In this document: piece after piece, positions 50,167 through 63,483 of the stretch | Layout of the letters: each line of letters starts with the position of its first letter | Numbering within the stretch: the stretch's first letter is position 1 | Assembly (NCBI GenBank): GCA_035771175.1 | Contig: CM069589.1 | Coordinates: 26,988,201 to 27,052,200, forward strand | From: Paratinospora sagittata | Lineage: Eukaryota; Streptophyta; Magnoliopsida; Ranunculales; Menispermaceae | DNA: 64,000 nt | Direction of reading: 5' to 3' | Notes under the pieces: model-generated | Seen by the model: only the letters and a program-made list of their open reading frames with translations | What the model was told of the DNA's origin: nothing | Databases searched by the model: none | Program-made: the position numbers and the translations under genes

Positions 50167-52432
50167 TGACCACCGTACTTATGACTCTAACCAGTAATCA
50201 AAATCAAAAACACTTAGCCATTTCTTTGGAAGTATGATTTGAGTTATTCAGAACGCGTTTAAAATATCGTTTCTTCCTCTTTTCAATGCATTTTCTATCA
50301 CTCAAACTGGGGTCAGGAATAGAATGTTATGGCTATTTGAATATTTTATCCCGATCAATCAACTTACATATCGACCAAATCGTGAAGAAATGTTCAAAAA
50401 GCCATAACTTTTTATCCCGACTTTGATTTGAAGGAGTGAAAAAGAATTGAAAATGCCTTTTCATCCAATTTCTAACGCATGTTCAATCAGACAAATTGGA
50501 GTCAAAATGAAAAAGTGATGGTTATTTTAAAGTTTCACACCGATCATTCAATTACTTCTCGTATGAATCGAGAAGAAAAACTCAAATAGACTTACAGTTT
50601 AATCCTGGCACTGATATGAGTTAATGAAAAGGCGTTGAAAATATTGTTTCTTCTTCTTTCCAAGGAATGTGCAATCACTCAAATCGGAGTCCGGAAGAAA
50701 ATGTTATGTCTATTTGAATGTTTGTTACTCATTGACAAACGTACTTATGAATCTAATCAGCGATCAACATGCAAAAAGTTGTAACCATTTCTTTCGAAAT
50801 ATGATTTGAGTTAATCAAAAGACGTTTAAAATATCGTTTCTTCCTCTTTGCAACGCATTCTCAATCGCTCAAATCGTAGACAAGAATAAAATGTTATGGC
50901 TATTTGAATGTTTTTTGCCGACCAATCAACTTACTTATCGAAATAATCATGACGAAAAGTTCAAATAGCAGTAACTTTTCATCCCGACTTTGATTTGAGT
51001 CATTGATAAAGAATTGAAAATGTCTTTTCTTCCTATTTCTAACGCGTGTTCAATCACACAAATTGCAGTAAAAATGAAAAAGTTGTGGTTATTTTAAAGT
51101 TTCACACCAATCCTTCAATTACTTCTCGTATGAATCGATAAGAAAAATTCAAATAGATTTACAGTTTAATCCAGACACTGATATGAGTTAATAAAATGGC
51201 GTTGAAAATATTGTTTCTTCTTCTTTCCAAGGAATGTGCAATCACTCAAATCGGAGTCCAGAAGAAAACATTATGCCTATTTTAATGTTTGTTACCCATT
51301 GACCACCGTACTTGTGAATCTAATCAGCAATCAAAATCAAAAAGCCTAAGCCATTTCTTTGGAAGTATGATTTGAGTTATTCGAAAGACGTTTAAAATAT
51401 CGTTTCTTCCTCTTTTCAAAGCATTTTTAATCACTGAAACTGGAGTCAGGAATAAAATGTTAAGGCTATTTGAATATTTTATCCCGATCAATCAACTTAC
51501 TTATTGACCAAATCGTGAAGAAATGTTCAAAAAGCCATAACTTTTTATCCCGACTTTGATTTCAAGGAGTGAAAAAGAATTGAAAATGCCTTTTCTTCCA
51601 ATTTCTAACGCATGTTCAATCAGACAAATTGGAGTCAGAATGAAAAAGTGATGGTTATTTTAAAAATTCACACCGATCATTCAATTACTTCTCGTATGAA
51701 TCGAGAAGAAAAACTCAAATAGACTTACAGTTTAATCCTGACACTGATATGAGTTAATGAAAAGGCGATGAAAATATTGTTTCTTCTTCTTTCCAAGGAA
51801 TGTGCAATCACTCAAATCGGAGTCCGGAAGAACATGTTATGTCTATTTGAATGTTTGTTACTCATTGACAAACGTACTTATGAATCTAATCAGCGATCAA
51901 CATTCAAAAAGTTGTAACCATTTCTTTCGAAATATGATTTGAGTTAATCAAAAGACGTTTAAAATATCGTTTCTTCCTCTTTGCAACGCATTCTCAATCG
52001 CTCAAATCGTAGACAAGAATAAAATGTTATGGCTATTTGAATGTTTTTTGCCGATCAATCAACTTACTTATCGAAATAATCATGACGAAAAGTTCAAATA
52101 GCAGTAACTTTTCATCCCGACTTTGATTTGAGTCATTGATAAAGAATTGAAAATGACTTTTCTTCCTATTTCTAACGCATTTTCAATTACACATATTGGA
52201 GTCGTAATGAAAAAGTTATGGTCATTTTAAAGTTTCACACCGATCATTCAATTACTTCTCGTATGAATCGAGAAGAAAAATTCAAATAGACTTACAGTTT
52301 TATCCCGACACTGATATGAGTTAATAAAATGGCGTTGAAAATATTGTTTCTTCTTCTTTCCAAGGAATGTGCATTCACTCAAATTGGAGTCCGGAAGAAA
52401 ACGTTATGGCTATTTTAATGTTTGCTAGCCAT
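50167..52432. repeat. 2266-bp four-unit HOR A5-Ca-B3-Cb, copy 2
   Basis: Units start at 50167 (A5, with CTGGGGTCAGG), 50733 (Ca, with CAACATGC and GACCAATC), 51300 (B3, with GCCTAAGCC) and 51866 (Cb). The Ca-private bases recur in copy 3 but not copy 1. The B3 form GTTAAGGC is shared with copy 1 but not copy 3. Variants are therefore spread in overlapping pairs rather than by whole copies. Confidence 0.9.
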
Positions 52433-54698
52433 TGACCACCGTACTTATGACTCTAACCAGTAATCAAAATCAAAAACACTTAGCCATTTCTTTGGAAGTA
52501 TGATTTGAGTTATTCAGAACGCGTTTAAAATATCGTTTCTTCCTCTTTTCAATGCATTTTCTATCACTCAAACTGTGGTCAGGAATAGAATGTTATGGCT
52601 ATTTGAATATTTTATCCCGATCAATCAACTTACATATCGACCAAATCGTGAAGAAATGTTCAAAAAGCCATAACTTTTTATCCCGACTTTGATTTGAAGG
52701 AGTGAAAAAGAATTGAAAATGCCTTTTCATCCAATTTCTAACGCATGTTCAATCAGACAAATTGGAGTCAAAATGAAAAAGTGATGGTTATTTTAAAGTT
52801 TCACACCGATCATTCAATTACTTCTCGTATGAATAGAGAAGAAAAACTCAAATAGACTTACAGTTTAATCCTGGCACTGATATGAGTTAATGAAAAGGCG
52901 TTGAAAATATTGTTTCTTCTTCTTTCCAAGGAATGTGCAATCACTCAAATCGGAGTCCGGAAGAAAATGTTATGTCTATTTGAATGTTTGTTACTCATTG
53001 ACAAACGTACTTATGAATCTAATCAGCGATCAACATGCAAAAAGTTGTAACCATTTCTTTCGAAATATGATTTGAGTTAATCAAAAGACGTTTAAAATAT
53101 CGTTTCTTCCTCTTTGCAACGCATTCTCAATCGCTCAAATCGTAGACAAGAATAAAATGTTATGGCTATTTGAATGTTTTTTGCCGACCAATCAACTTAC
53201 TTATCGAAATAATCATGACGAAAAGTTCAAATAGCAGTAACTTTTCATCCCGACTTTGATTTGAGTCATTGATAAAGAATTGAAAATGTCTTTTCTTCCT
53301 ATTTCTAACGCGTGTTCAATCACACAAATTGGAGTAAAAATGAAAAAGTTGTGGTTATTTTAAAGTTTCACACCAATCCTTCAATTACTTCTCGTATGAA
53401 TCGATAAGAAAAATTCAAATAGATTTACAGTTTAATCCAGACACTGATATGAGTTAATAAAATGGCGTTGAAAATATTGTTTCTTCTTCTTTCCAAGGAA
53501 TGTGCAATCACTCAAATCGGAGTCCGGAAGAAAACATTATGCCTATTTTAATGTTTGTTACCCATTGACCACCGTACTTGTGAATCTAATCATCAATCAA
53601 AATCAAAAAGCCTTAGCCATTTCTTTGGAAGTATGATTTGAGTTATTCGAAAGACGTTTAAAATATCGTTTCTTCCTCTTTTCAAAGCATTTTTAATCAC
53701 TGAAACTGGAGTCAGGAATAAAATGTTATGGCTATTTGAATATTTTATCCCGATCAATCAACTTACTTATTGACCATATCGTGAAGAAATGTTCAAAAAG
53801 CCATAACTTTTTATCCCGACTTTGATTTCAAGGAGTGAAAAAGAATTGAAAATGCCTTTTCTTCCAATTTCTAACGCATGTTCAATCAGACAAATTGGAG
53901 TCAGAATGAAAAAGTGATGGTTATTTTAAAGTTTCACACCGATCATTCAATTACTTCTCGTATGAATCGAGAAGAAAAACTCAAATAGACTTACAGTTTA
54001 ATCCTGACACTGATATGAGTTAATGAAAAGGCGATGAAAATATTGTTTCTTCTTCTTTCCAAGGAATGTGCAATCACTCAAATCGGAGTCCGGAAGAACA
54101 TGTTATGTCTATTTGAATGTTTGTTACTCATTGACAAACGTACTTATGAATCTAATCAGCGATCAACATTCAAAAAGTTGTAACCATTTCTTTCGAAATA
54201 TGATTTGAGTTAATCAAAAGACGTTTAAAATATCGTTTCTTCCTCTTTGCAACGCATTCTCAATCGCTCAAATCGTAGACAAGAATAAAATGTTATGGCT
54301 ATTTGAATGTTTTTTGCCGATCAATCAACTTACTTATCGAAATAATCATGACGAAAAGTTCAAATAGCAGTAACTTTTCATCCCGACTTTGATTTGAGTC
54401 ATTGATAAAGAATTGAAAATGACTTTTCTTCCTATTTCTAACGCATTTTCAATTACACATATTGGAGTCGTAATGAAAAAGTTATGGTCATTTTAAAGTT
54501 TCACACTGATCATTCAATTACTTCTCGTATGAATCGAGAGGAAAAACTCAAATAGACTTACAGTTTAATCCTGGCACTGATATGAGTTAATGAAAAGGCG
54601 TTGAAAATATTGTTTCTTCTTCTTTCCAAGGAATGTGCAATCAATCAAATCGGAGTCCGGAAGAAAATGTTATGTCTATTTGAATGTTTGTTACTCAT
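52433..54698. repeat. 2266-bp four-unit HOR A5-Ca-B3-Cb, copy 3
   Basis: Units start at 52433 (A5, with CTGTGGTCAGG), 52999 (Ca, with CAACATGC and GACCAATC), 53566 (B3, with AATCATCAATC and GACCATATCG) and 54132 (Cb/A5 fusion, 567 bp). The last unit has the Cb hallmark TATGGTCATTTT (about 54484) but then the s2 tail of A5 units (AAAACTCAAATAG, CCTGGCACTG, TTAATGAAAAGG). The next A5 is missing and a Ca follows, so an exchange inside s2 (about 54490-54540) deleted one A5 unit. Confidence 0.9.
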
Positions 54699-57530
54699 TG
54701 ACAAACGTACTTATGAATCTAATCAGCGATCAACATTAAAAAAGTTGTAACCATTTCTTTCGAAATATGATTTGAGTTAATGAAAAGACGTTTAAAATAT
54801 CGTTTCTTCCTCTTTGCAACGCATTCTCAATCGCTCAAATCGTAGACAAGAATAAAATGTTATGGCTATTTGAATGTTTTTTGCCGATCAATCAACTTAC
54901 TTATCGAAATAATCATGACTAAAAGTTCAAATAGCAGTAACTTTTCATCCCGACATTGATTTGAGTCATTGATAAAGAATTGAAAATGTCTTTTCTTCCT
55001 ATTTCTAACGCATGTTCAATCACACAAATTGGAGTAAAAATGAAAAAGTTGTGGTTATTTTAAAGTTTCACACCAATCCTTCAATTACTTCTCGTATGAA
55101 TCGATAAGAAAAATTCAAATAGACTTACAGTTTAATCCTGACACTGATATGAGTTAATAAAATGGCGCTGAAAATATTGTTTCTTCTTCTTTCCAAGGAA
55201 TGTGCAATCACTCAAATCGGAGTCCGGAAGAAAACATTATGCCTATTTTAATGTTTGTTACCCATTGACCACCGTACTTGGGAATCTAATCAGCAATCAA
55301 AATCAAAAAGCCTTAGCCATTTCTTTGAAAGTATGATTTGAGTTATTCGAAAGACGTTTAAAATATCTTTTCTTCCTCTTTTCAAAGCATTTTTAATCAC
55401 TGAAACTGGAGTCAGGAATAAAATGTTATGGCTATTTGAATATCTTATCCCGATCAATCAACTTACTTATTGACCAAATCGTGAAGAAATGTTCAAAAAG
55501 CCATAACTTTTTATCCCGACTTTGATTTCAAGGAGTGAAAAAGAATTGAAAATGCCTTTTCTTCCAATTTCTAACGCATGTTCAATCAGACAAATTGGAG
55601 TCATAATGAAAAAGTGATGGTTATTTTAAAGTTTCACACCGATCATTCAATTACTTCTCGTATGAATCGAGAAGAAAAACTCAAATAGACTTACAGTTTA
55701 ATCCTGACACTGATATGAGTTAATAAAAAGGCGTTGAAAATATTGTTTCTTCTTCTTTCCAAGGAATGTGCAATCACTCAAATCGGAGTCCGGAAGAACA
55801 TGTTATGTCTATTTGAATGTTTGTTACTCATTGACAAACGTACTTATGAATCTAATCAGCGATCAACATTCAAAAAGTTGTAACCATTTCTTTCGAAATA
55901 TGATTTGAGTTAATCAAAAGACGTTTAAAATATCGTTTCTTCCTCTTTGCAACGCATTCTCAATCGCTCAAATCGTAGACAAGAATAAAATGTTATGGCT
56001 ATTTGAATGTTTTTTGCCGATCAATCAACTTACTTATCGAAATAATCATGACGAAAAGTTCAAATAGCAGTAACTTTTCATCCCGACTTTGATTTGAGTC
56101 ATTGATAAAGAATTGAAAATGTCTTTTCTTCCTATTTCTAACGCGTGTTCAATCACACAAATTGGAGTAAAAATGAAAAAGTTGTGGTTATTTTAAAGTT
56201 TCACACCAATCCTTCAATTACTTCTCGTATGAATCGATAAGAAAAATTCAAATAGACTTACAGTTTAATCCTGACACTGATATGAGTTAATAAAATGGCG
56301 CTGAAAATATTGTTTCTTCTTCTTTCCAAGGAATGTGCAATCACTCAAACCGGAGTCCGGAAGAAAACATTATGCCTATTTTAATGTTTGTTACCCATTG
56401 ACCACCGTACTTGTGAATCTAATCAGCAATCAAAATCAAAAAGCCTTAGCCATTTCTTTGGAAGTATGATTTGAGTTATTCGAAAGACGTTTAAAATATC
56501 GTTTCTTCCTCTTTTCAAAGCATTTTTAATCACTGAAACTGGAGTCAGGAATAAAATGTTATGGCTATTTGAATATTTTATCCCGATCAATCAACTTACT
56601 TATCGACCAAATCGTGAAGAAATGTTCAAAAAGCCATAACTTTTTATCCCGACTTTGATTTGAAGGAGTGAAAAAGAATTGAAAATACCTTTTCTTCCAA
56701 TTTCTAACGCATGTTCAATCAGACAAATTGGAGTCAGAATGAAAAAGTGATGGTTAGTTTAAAGTTTCACACCGATCATTCAATTACTTCTCGTATGAAT
56801 CGAGAAGAAAAACTCAAATAGACTTACAGTTTATTCCTGACACTGATATGAGTTAATGAAAAGGCGTTGAAAATATTGTTTCTTCTTCTTTCCAAGGAAT
56901 GTGCAATCACTCAAATCGGAGTCCGGAAGAACATGTTATGTCTATTTGAATGTTTGTTACTCATTGACAAACGTACTTATGAATCTAATCAGCGATCAAC
57001 ATTCAAAAAGTTGTAACCATTTCTTTCGAAATATGATTTGAGTTAATCAAAAGACGTTTAAAATATCGTTTCTTCCTCTTTCCAACGCATTTTCAATCCC
57101 TAAAATCGAAGTCGGGAATAAAATGTTATGGCTATTTGAATGATTTTTGCCGATCAATCAACTTACTTATCGAATTAATCGTGACGAAAGTTCAAATTGC
57201 CGTAACTTTTCATTCCGACTTTGATTTGAGTTATTGAAAAAGAATTGAAAATGACTTTTCTTCCTATTTCTAACGCATTTTCAATCACACATATTGGAGT
57301 CGTAATGAAAAAGTTATGGTTATTTTAAAGTTTCACACCGATCATTCAATTACTTCTCGTATGAATCAAGAAGTAAAATTCTAATAGACTTACAGTTTCA
57401 CCCTGACACTGATATGAGTTAATAAAAAGGCGTTGAAAATATTGTTTCTTCTTCTTTCCAAGGAATGTGCATTCACTCAAATTGGAGTCCGGAAGAAAAC
57501 GTTATGGCTATTTTAATGTGTGCTAGCCAT
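54699..57530. repeat. 1133-bp dimer HOR Ca-B3, 2.5 copies
   Basis: Units start at 54699 (Ca), 55266 (B3), 55832 (Ca), 56399 (B3) and 56965 (C head). The starts 54699, 55832 and 56965 are exactly 1133 bp apart. The last unit starts as C (TGACAAACG to AAAAGACG) and then turns B-like (TTTCCAACGC, TCAATCCCTAAAATCG, GAATTAATCGTGACG), so it is a C/B mosaic. The 2266-bp HOR is two such dimers with A5 in place of one B3. Confidence 0.87.
56601..57481. repeat. Long-range copied segment, left copy (offset 6519 bp)
   Basis: From about 56601 to at least 57481 the sequence recurs at 63120-64000 with no difference that I can see. Rare shared bases are GAAAATACC, GATGGTTAGTTTAAAG, AGTTTATTCCTG, GAAGAACATG, the C/B mosaic joint, CGAATTAATCG (57171 and 63690), ATGAATCAAGAAGTAAAATTC (57361 and 63880) and AGTTTCACCCTG. 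Before 56601 the two differ (TTACTTATCG here, TTACATATCG there), which sets the left edge. Confidence 0.9.
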
Positions 57531-59793
57531 TGACCACCATACTTATGAATCTAATCAGCAATCAAAATAAAAAAGCCTTAGCCATTTCTTTGGAAGTATG
57601 ATTTGAGATATTCGAAAGACGTTTAAAATATCGTTTCTTCCTCTTTTCAACGCATTTTCAATCACTCAAACTGGAGTCGGGAATAAAATGTTATGGTTAT
57701 TTGAATATTTTATCCCGATCAATCAACTTACATATCAACCAAATCGTGAAGAAATGTTCAAAAAGCCATAACTTTTTATCCCGACTTTGATTTGAAGGAG
57801 TGAAAAAGAATTGAAAATGTCTTTTCTTCCTATTTCTAACGTGTGTTCAATCACACAAATTCGGGTCAAAATGAGAAAGTTGTGGTTATTTTAAAGTTTC
57901 ACACCGATCATTCAATTACTTCTCGTATGAATCGAGAAGAAAAATTCAAATAGACTTACAGTTTTATCCCGACACTGATATGAGTTAATAAATAGGCGTT
58001 GAAAATATTGTTTCTTCTTCTTTCCAAGGAATGTACATTCACTCAAATTGGAGTCCGGAAGAAAACGTTATGCCTATTTTAATGTTTGTTACCCATTGAC
58101 CACCGTACTTATGATTCTAATCAGCAATCAAAATAAAAAAGCCTTAGCCATTTCTTTGGAAGTATGATTTGAGTTATTCGAAAGACTTTTAAAATATCGT
58201 TTTTTCCTATTTTCAACGCATTTTCAATCACTCAAACTGGAGTCAGGAATAAAATGTTATGGCTATTTGAATATTTTATCCCGATCAATAAACTTACATA
58301 TCGACCAAATCGTGAAGAAATGTTCAAAAAGCCAAAACTTTTTATCCCGACTTTGATTTGAAGGAGTGAAAAACAATTGAAAATTCCTTTTCTTCCAATT
58401 TCTAACGTAGGTTCAATCACACAAATTGGAGTCAAAATGAGATAGTTGTGGTCATTTTAAAGTTTCACACCGATCATTCAATTACTTTTCGATTGAATGG
58501 ATAAGAAAAATTCAAATGGACTTACAATTTAATCCTGACATTAATATGAGTTAATAAAAAGGCATTGAAAATATTGTTTTTTCTTCTTTCCAAGGAATGT
58601 GCAATCACTCAAATCGGAGTCCGGAAGAAAACGTTATGTCTATCTGAATGTTTGTTACTCATTGACAAATGTAATTATGAATCTAATCAGCGATTAACAT
58701 TCAAAAAGTTGTAGCCATTTCTTTCAAAATATGATTTGAGTTAATCAAAGACGTTTAAAATATCGTTTCTTCCTCTTTGCAATGCATTATCAATCACTCA
58801 AATCAGAGACAAGAATAAAATGTTATGGCTATTTGAATGTTTTTTGCCGATCAATCAACTTACTTATCGAAATAATCATGACGAAAAGTTCAAATAGCAG
58901 TAACTTTTCATCCCGACTTTGATTTGAGTCATTGATAAAGAATTGAAAATGTCTTTTCTTCCTATTTCTAACGCGTGTTCAATAACACAAATTGGAGTAA
59001 AAATGAAAAAGTTGTGGTTATTTTAAAGTTTCACACCAATCCTTCAATTACTTCTCGTATGAATCGATAAGAAAAATTCAAATAGACTTACAGTTTAATC
59101 CTGACACTGATATGAGTTAATAAAATGGCGTTGAAAATATTGTTTCTTCTTCTTTCCAAGGAATGTGCATTCACTAAAATTGGAGTCCGGAAGAAAACGT
59201 TTTGGCTATTTTAATCTTTGTTACCCACTGACCACTGTACTTGTGAATCTAATCAGCAATCAAAATAAAAGTCTTAGCCATTTCTTTGGAAGTATGATTT
59301 GAGTTATTCAAAAGCAGTTTAAAATATCGTTTCTTCCTCTTTTCAACACATTTTCAATCACTCAAACTGGAGTCAGGAATAAAATGTTATGGCTATTTGA
59401 ATGTTTTTTGCCGATCAATCAACTTACTTATCCAAAAAATCGGGACAAAAATTTCAAATAGCAGTAACTTTTCCTCCCGTCTTTGATTTGAGTAATTGAA
59501 AAAGATTATAAAATGTATTTTCTTCCTATTTCAAATCCATGTTCAATCACACAAATTGGAGTCAGAATGAAAAAAGTTGTGGTCATTTTAAAGTTTCACA
59601 CCGATCATTCAATTACTTCTCGATGGAATTGGTAAGAAAAATTCAAATAGACTTACAGTTTAATCCGGACACTGCTATGAGTTAACAAAAAAGCGTTGAA
59701 AATATTGTTTATTCTTCTTTCCAACAAATGTGCATTCACTAAAATCGGAGTCTAGAAGAAAACGTTATGGCTATTTGGATATTTGTTACCTAT
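57531..59793. repeat. Diverged units without HOR order
   Basis: Units start at 57531 (A head with B-like CAAAATAAAAAAGCC), 58097 (B head, mixed body), 58663 (C) and 59229 (B head, with GACCACTGTAC and AAAAGCAG). Private substitutions are far more frequent than in the rest of the window, for example AATTCGGGTCAAAATGAG, AACGTAGGTTC, CGATTGAATGG, TTATCCAAAAAATCGGG and CCTCCCGTC. No two units are close copies of each other. This part appears to have escaped recent homogenisation. Confidence 0.85.
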
Positions 59794-60656
59794 TGACCAA
59801 CATACTTTCGAATCTAATCAGCAATCAAAATCAAAAAGTCGTAACCATTTATTTCGAAATACGATTTGAGTTATTCAAAAGTCGTTTAAAATATCGTTTC
59901 TTCCTCTTTCCAACGCATTTTTATTCACTAAAATCAAAGTCAGGAATAAAATGTTATGGCTATTTGAATGATTTTTGCCGATCAATCAACTTACTTATCG
60001 AATAAATCATGACGAAAAGTTCAAATTGTCGTAACTTTTCATTCCGACTTTGATTTGAGTAATTGAAAAAATATTGAAAATGTCTTTTCTTCCTATTTCT
60101 AACGCATTTTCAATCACACAAATTGGAGTCAGAATGAAAAAGTTATTGTTATTTTAAAGTTTCACACAGATCATTCAATTACTTCTTGATTGAATCGATA
60201 AGAAAAATTCAAATAGACTTACAGTTTCACCCCGACACTGATATGAGTTAATAGAAAGGCGTTGAAAATATTGTTTCTTCCTCTTTCCAACGGATTTTTA
60301 ATCACTCAAGAAGAAAAGATAAAATAACCGTAACTTTCATCCCGAATTTGATTTAAGTGATTGAAAAAGAATTGAAATGTCTTTTCTTCCTATATCTAAC
60401 GCATGTTCAATCACACAAGTTGGATTTTGAATGAAAAAGTTGTGGTTATTTGAAAGTTTCACACCGATCATTCAATTACTTCTCGATTGAATCAATAAGA
60501 AAAATTCAAATAGACTTACAGTTGAATCCTGACACTGATATGAGTTAATGAAAAGGCGTTGAAAATATTGTTTCTTCTTCTTTCCAAGGAATGTGCAATC
60601 ACTCAAAATGGAGTCCGGAAGAAAACATTATGCCTATTTTAATGTTTGTTACCCAT
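59794..60656. repeat. Rearranged 863-bp unit with internal truncation
   Basis: Two successive landmarks lie 863 bp apart, which is 267 bp less than two units. The unit begins with a head intermediate between B and C (TGACCAACATAC, AAAAGTCGTAACC, TTTCGAAATACG), then a full s1 and s2 up to TTGTTTCTTC near 60280. There the sequence switches to an s3 tail (CTCTTTCCAACGG, TTTTTAATCACTCAAG). It then enters the middle of an s1 (AATAACCGTAACTTTC, near 60327) without that s1's first part, followed by a complete s2. Both an s3 head and an s1 head are therefore missing. Confidence 0.82.
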
Positions 60657-63483
60657 TGACCACCGTGCTTGTGAATCTAATCAGCAATCAAAATCAAAAA
60701 ACCTTAGCCATTTCTTTGGAAGTATGATTTGAGTTATTCGAAAGACGTTTAAAACATCGTTTCTTCCTTTTTCCAACGCATTTTCAATCACTAAAATCGA
60801 AGTCGGGAATAAAATGTTATGGCTATTTGAATGATTTTTGCCGATCAATCAACTTACTTATCGAATAAATCGTGATGAAAGTTCAAATTGCCATAACTTT
60901 TCATTCCGACTTTGATTTGAGTTATTGAAAAAGAATTAAAAATGTCTTTTCTTCCTATTTCTAACGCATTTTCAATCACACATATTGGAGTCGTAATGAA
61001 AAAGTTATGGTTGTTTTAAAGTTTCACACCGATCATTCAATTACTTCTCGTATGAATCGAGAAGAAAAATTCAAATAGACTTACAGTTTTATCCCGACAC
61101 TGATATGAGTTAATAAAAAGGCGTTGAAAATATTGTTTCTTCTTCTTTCCAAGGAATGTGCATTCACTCAAATTGGAGTACGGAAGAAAACGTTATGGCT
61201 ATTTTAATGTTTGCTAGCCATTTACCAGCGTACTTATGAATCTAACCAGCAATCAAAATCAAAAACCCTTAGCCATTTCTTTGGAAGTATGATTTGAGTT
61301 ATTCAGAAGGCGTTTAAAATATCGTTTCTTCCTCTTTTCAATGCATTTTTAATCACTCAAACTGGAGTCAGGAATAGAATGTTATTGCTATTTGAATATT
61401 CTATCCCGATCAATCAACTTACATATCGACCAAATCGTGAAGAAATGTTCAAAAAGCCATAACTTTTTACCCCGACTTTGATTTGAAGGAGTGAAAAAGA
61501 ATTGAAAATGCCTTTTCATCCAATTTCTAACGCATGTTCAATTAGACAAATTGGAGTCAGAATGAAAAAGTGATGGTTATTTTAAAGTTTCACACCGATC
61601 ATTCAATTACTTCTCGTATGAATCGATAAGAAAAATTCAAATAGACCTACAGTTTAATCCTGACACTGATATGAGTTAATAACAAGGCGTTGAAAATATT
61701 GTTTCTTCTTCTTTCCAAGGAATGTGCAATCACTCAAATTGGAGTCCGGAAGAAAACATTATGCCTATTGTAATGTTTGTTACCCATTGACCACCGTACT
61801 TGTGAATCTAATCAGCAATCAAAATCAAAAAGCCTTAGCCATTTCTTTGGAAGTATGATTTGAGTTATTCGAAAGACGTTTAAAATATCGTTTCTTCCTC
61901 TTTTCAAAGCATTTTTAATCACTCAAACTGGAGTCAGGAATAAAATGTTATGGCTATTTGAATATTTTATCCCGATCAATCAACTTACATATCGACCAAA
62001 TCGTGAAGAAATGTTCAAAAAGCCATAACTTTTTATCCCGACTTTGATTTGAAGGAGTGAAAAAGATTGAAAATGCCTTTTCTTCCCATTTCTAACGCAT
62101 GTTCAATCAGACAAATAGGAGTCAGAATGAAAACGTTATGGTTATTTTAAAGTTTCACACCGATCATTCAATTACTTCTCGTATGAATCGATAAGAAAAA
62201 TTCAAATAGACTTACAGTTTAATCCTGACACTGATATGAATTAATAAAAAGGCGTTGAAAATATTGTTTCTTCTTCTTTCCAAGGAATGTGCATTCACTC
62301 AAATTGGAGTCCGGAAGAAAACGTTATGCCTATTTTAATGTCTGTTACCCATTGACCACCGTACTTGTGAATCTAATCAACAATCAAAATCAAAAAGCCT
62401 TCGCCATTTCTTAGGAAGTATGATTTCAGTTATTCAAAAGACGTTTAAAATATCGTTTCTTCCTCTTTCCAACGCATTTTTCCTCAGTAAAATCGAAGTC
62501 GGGAATAAAATGTAATGACAATTTGAATGATTTTTGCCGATCAATCAACTTACTTATCGAATAAATCGTGGCGAAAGTTCAAATTGCCGTAACTTTTCAT
62601 TCCGACTTTGATTTGAGTTATTGAAAAAGAATTGAAAATGTCTTTTCTTCCTATTTTCAACGCATTTTCAATCACACATATTGGAGTCGTAATGAAAAAG
62701 TTATGGTTATTTTAAAGTTTCACACCGATCATTCAATTACTTCTCGTATGAATCGAGAAGAAAAATTCAAATAGACTTACAGTTTTATCCCGACACTGAT
62801 ATGAGTTAATAAAAAGGCGTTGAAAATGTTGTTTCTTCTTCTTTCCAAGGAATGTGCATTCACTCAAATTGGAGTCCGGAAGAAAACGTTGTGGCTATTT
62901 TAATGTTTGCTAGCTATTGACCACCGTACTTATGAATCTAACCAGCAATCAAAATCAAAAACCCTTAGCCATTTCTTTGGAAGTATGATTTGAGTTATTC
63001 AGAAGGCGTTTAAAATATCGTTTCTTCCTCTTTTCAATGCATTTTCAATCACTCAAACTGGAGTCAGGAATAGAATGTTATGGCTATTTGAATATTTTAT
63101 CCCGATCAATCAACTTACATATCGACCAAATCGTGAAGAAATGTTCAAAAAGCCATAACTTTTTATCCCGACTTTGATTTGAAGGAGTGAAAAAGAATTG
63201 AAAATACCTTTTCTTCCAATTTCTAACGCATGTTCAATCAGACAAATTGGAGTCAGAATGAAAAAGTGATGGTTAGTTTAAAGTTTCACACCGATCATTC
63301 AATTACTTCTCGTATGAATCGAGAAGAAAAACTCAAATAGACTTACAGTTTATTCCTGACACTGATATGAGTTAATGAAAAGGCGTTGAAAATATTGTTT
63401 CTTCTTCTTTCCAAGGAATGTGCAATCACTCAAATCGGAGTCCGGAAGAACATGTTATGTCTATTTGAATGTTTGTTACTCAT
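60657..63483. repeat. Mixed B and A units after the diverged zone
   Basis: Units start at 60657 (B1/B2-like, with CCGTGCTTG), 61222 (A, with the landmark changed to TTACCAGCG), 61788 (B3-like), 62353 (B-like, with TTTTTCCTCAGTAAAATCG and TGTAATGACAATTTG) and 62918 (A, with GTTGTGGC and GCTAGCTATTGACC). Spacings are 565-566 bp. Order and bases resemble the left-hand A/B region more than the C region. From 63120 the sequence becomes the copy of 56601 onward. Confidence 0.84.

Noticed and set aside
58232..58435. Minus-strand open reading frame of 67 codons
   Set aside because: It lies in satellite sequence of the diverged zone and is opened by private substitutions. The other units have stops in this frame.
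59730..60005. Open reading frame of 91 codons
   Set aside because: It covers parts of s2, s3 and s1 of one diverged satellite unit. Its length is reached by private substitutions, with no homologous open frame in related units.
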